Shown in pieces: positions 42,496 to 43,322 of a stretch of 43,322 nucleotides of DNA. Origin of the DNA: a bacterium (GTDB lineage Bacteria; Desulfobacterota; DSWW01); NCBI GenBank assembly GCA_028277985.1, contig JANQFG010000269.1, positions 1 to 43,322 of the forward strand. The letters are read 5' to 3'. Numbering within the stretch: position 1 is the first letter of the stretch; each line of letters begins with the position of its first letter. The notes under the pieces were generated by a model, which saw only the letters and a program-made list of their open reading frames with translations, searched no databases and was not told the origin of the DNA. Made by a program: the position numbers and the translations under genes.

Positions 42496-43322
42496 ATGGC
42501 AAAGGAAAAGAACGACAACTACATGAACCTGAAAGAGCTCAAACAGAAGAAGATCAGCGAACTCGCAAGTTTTGCCAAGGCGCTGAATATCGAAGGCGCT
42601 GCAAGTCTGCGCAAACAGGACCTGATTTTCTCGATCCTGCAGGCACAGACCGAGAAGAACGGCCTGATCTACGGGTCGGGTGTGCTGGAATGCCTTTCCG
42701 ACGGCTTCGGCTTCCTGCGGGCGCCCGACTACAACTACCTTCCCGGGCCCGACGACATCTATGTTTCGCCCTCGCAGATCCGACGCTTCAACCTGAAGAC
42801 CGGATGCACGGTTTCGGGACAGATCCGCCCACCCAAGGACTCGGAACGATATTACGCGCTCCTCAAGGTGGAAGCGGTCAACCATGAAGACCCAGAGCTC
42901 GCTAGGGAGAAGATCCTTTTCGACAACTTGACCCCCCTGTACCCGGAGGAGAAGGTCGAGCTGGAATACGACGCGGAGAACTACTCCACACGGATCATGG
43001 ATCTCCTCGTACCGATCGGGAAGGGACAGAGGGGACTCATCGTCTCTCCTCCCCGGTCCGGAAAGACCATGTTGCTCCAGGCGATCGCCAACGCAACCAC
43101 ATCGAACAACAAGGAATGCGACCTGATCGTTCTCCTGATCGATGAACGCCCCGAAGAGGTGACCGACATGGAGCGTTCGGTGGACGGGGAAGTGATCAGC
43201 TCCACCTTTGACGAACCCGCACAGCGACACATTCAGGTCGCCGAGATGGTGCTGGAGAAGGCGAAGCGTCTCGTGGAATACAAGAGGGACGTGGTCATCC
43301 TGCTGGACAGCATCACCCGGCT
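42496..43322 (+). CDS. rho: Transcription termination factor Rho, 3' end beyond the window
   Basis: The first 275 codons of Rho are present; the gene runs off the window. The N-terminal helical domain (MNLKELKQKKISELASFAKALNIEG) and the cold-shock-like RNA-binding domain (GVLECLSDGFGFLRAPDYNYLPGPDDIYVSPSQIRRF) are clear, with the LKTGCTVSGQIRPPK strand where the usual Asp after KTG is Cys. The ATPase domain has Walker A PPRSGKTMLLQ, LIDERPEEVTDMERSV, and VVILLDSITR at the window edge, which is the start of Walker B. Rho is a hexameric RNA helicase that ends transcription. The ATG at 42496 has AAGGAGGAG about eleven bases upstream. Confidence 0.97.
   Translation, partial: MAKEKNDNYMNLKELKQKKISELASFAKALNIEGAASLRKQDLIFSILQAQTEKNGLIYGSGVLECLSDGFGFLRAPDYNYLPGPDDIYVSPSQIRRFNLKTGCTVSGQIRPPKDSERYYALLKVEAVNHEDPELAREKILFDNLTPLYPEEKVELEYDAENYSTRIMDLLVPIGKGQRGLIVSPPRSGKTMLLQAIANATTSNNKECDLIVLLIDERPEEVTDMERSVDGEVISSTFDEPAQRHIQVAEMVLEKAKRLVEYKRDVVILLDSITR

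Noticed and set aside
1..43322. CRISPR arrays, tRNA or rRNA genes
   Set aside because: I saw no regularly spaced direct repeats, no cloverleaf with a TTCGA-type arm and no rRNA sequence in the window.

Overview
The window looks like chromosome from a GC-rich Gram-negative bacterium, most likely a deltaproteobacterial (Desulfobacterota/Myxococcota-like) lineage. The clues are a Tad/Flp pilus locus with FHA-domain proteins and a sigma-54-type pilin promoter, an NtrY-like kinase, a lipoprotein, a secretin, and a Rho of typical proteobacterial form. No marker here fixes the genus.

Region 1 (1-10298) is accessory DNA. It holds a broken RadC/JAB fragment and a two-gene overlapping operon: a ~1529-residue helical/TPR protein with a C-terminal PIN-like region, then a 682-residue protein I cannot assign. 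A 665-base gene-free stretch with three strong hairpins follows, then two overlapping tyrosine recombinases on the minus strand. The giant protein recalls the predicted TPR-GreAB-C-PIN conflict systems. The operon next to integrases is the best candidate here for a poorly described defence system.

Region 2 (10299-16093, minus) is a closely spaced set: GHMP sugar kinase, lipoprotein with a 5-residue repeat, NtrY-like membrane histidine kinase, and a zinc-ribbon methyltransferase. A 177-base element bounded by 29-base inverted repeats separates it from region 3.

Region 3 (16622-30037, minus) is a Tad pilus locus. Upstream to downstream it has a second short pilin-like protein, Flp pilin (sigma-54-like promoter, own terminator), TadE-like, TadG-like and TadE-like proteins, a hairpin, then CpaB, CpaC secretin, CpaF/TadA ATPase with an N-terminal FHA domain, TadB, TadC, a DUF192 protein and two more FHA proteins. 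No prepilin peptidase or TadZ/CpaE is visible.

Region 4 (30508-34061, plus) carries a divergent DnaA with altered DNA-recognition residues and an acyl-CoA dehydrogenase with its own promoter and terminator. A convergent membrane protein with a spermidine-synthase-like domain (34069-36105, minus) follows.

Region 5 (36211-43322, plus) is housekeeping: deoB, a polytopic membrane protein, ribF (apparently leaderless), an RluD-type pseudouridine synthase, pgeF, and rho behind a long leader. Rho runs off the window end.
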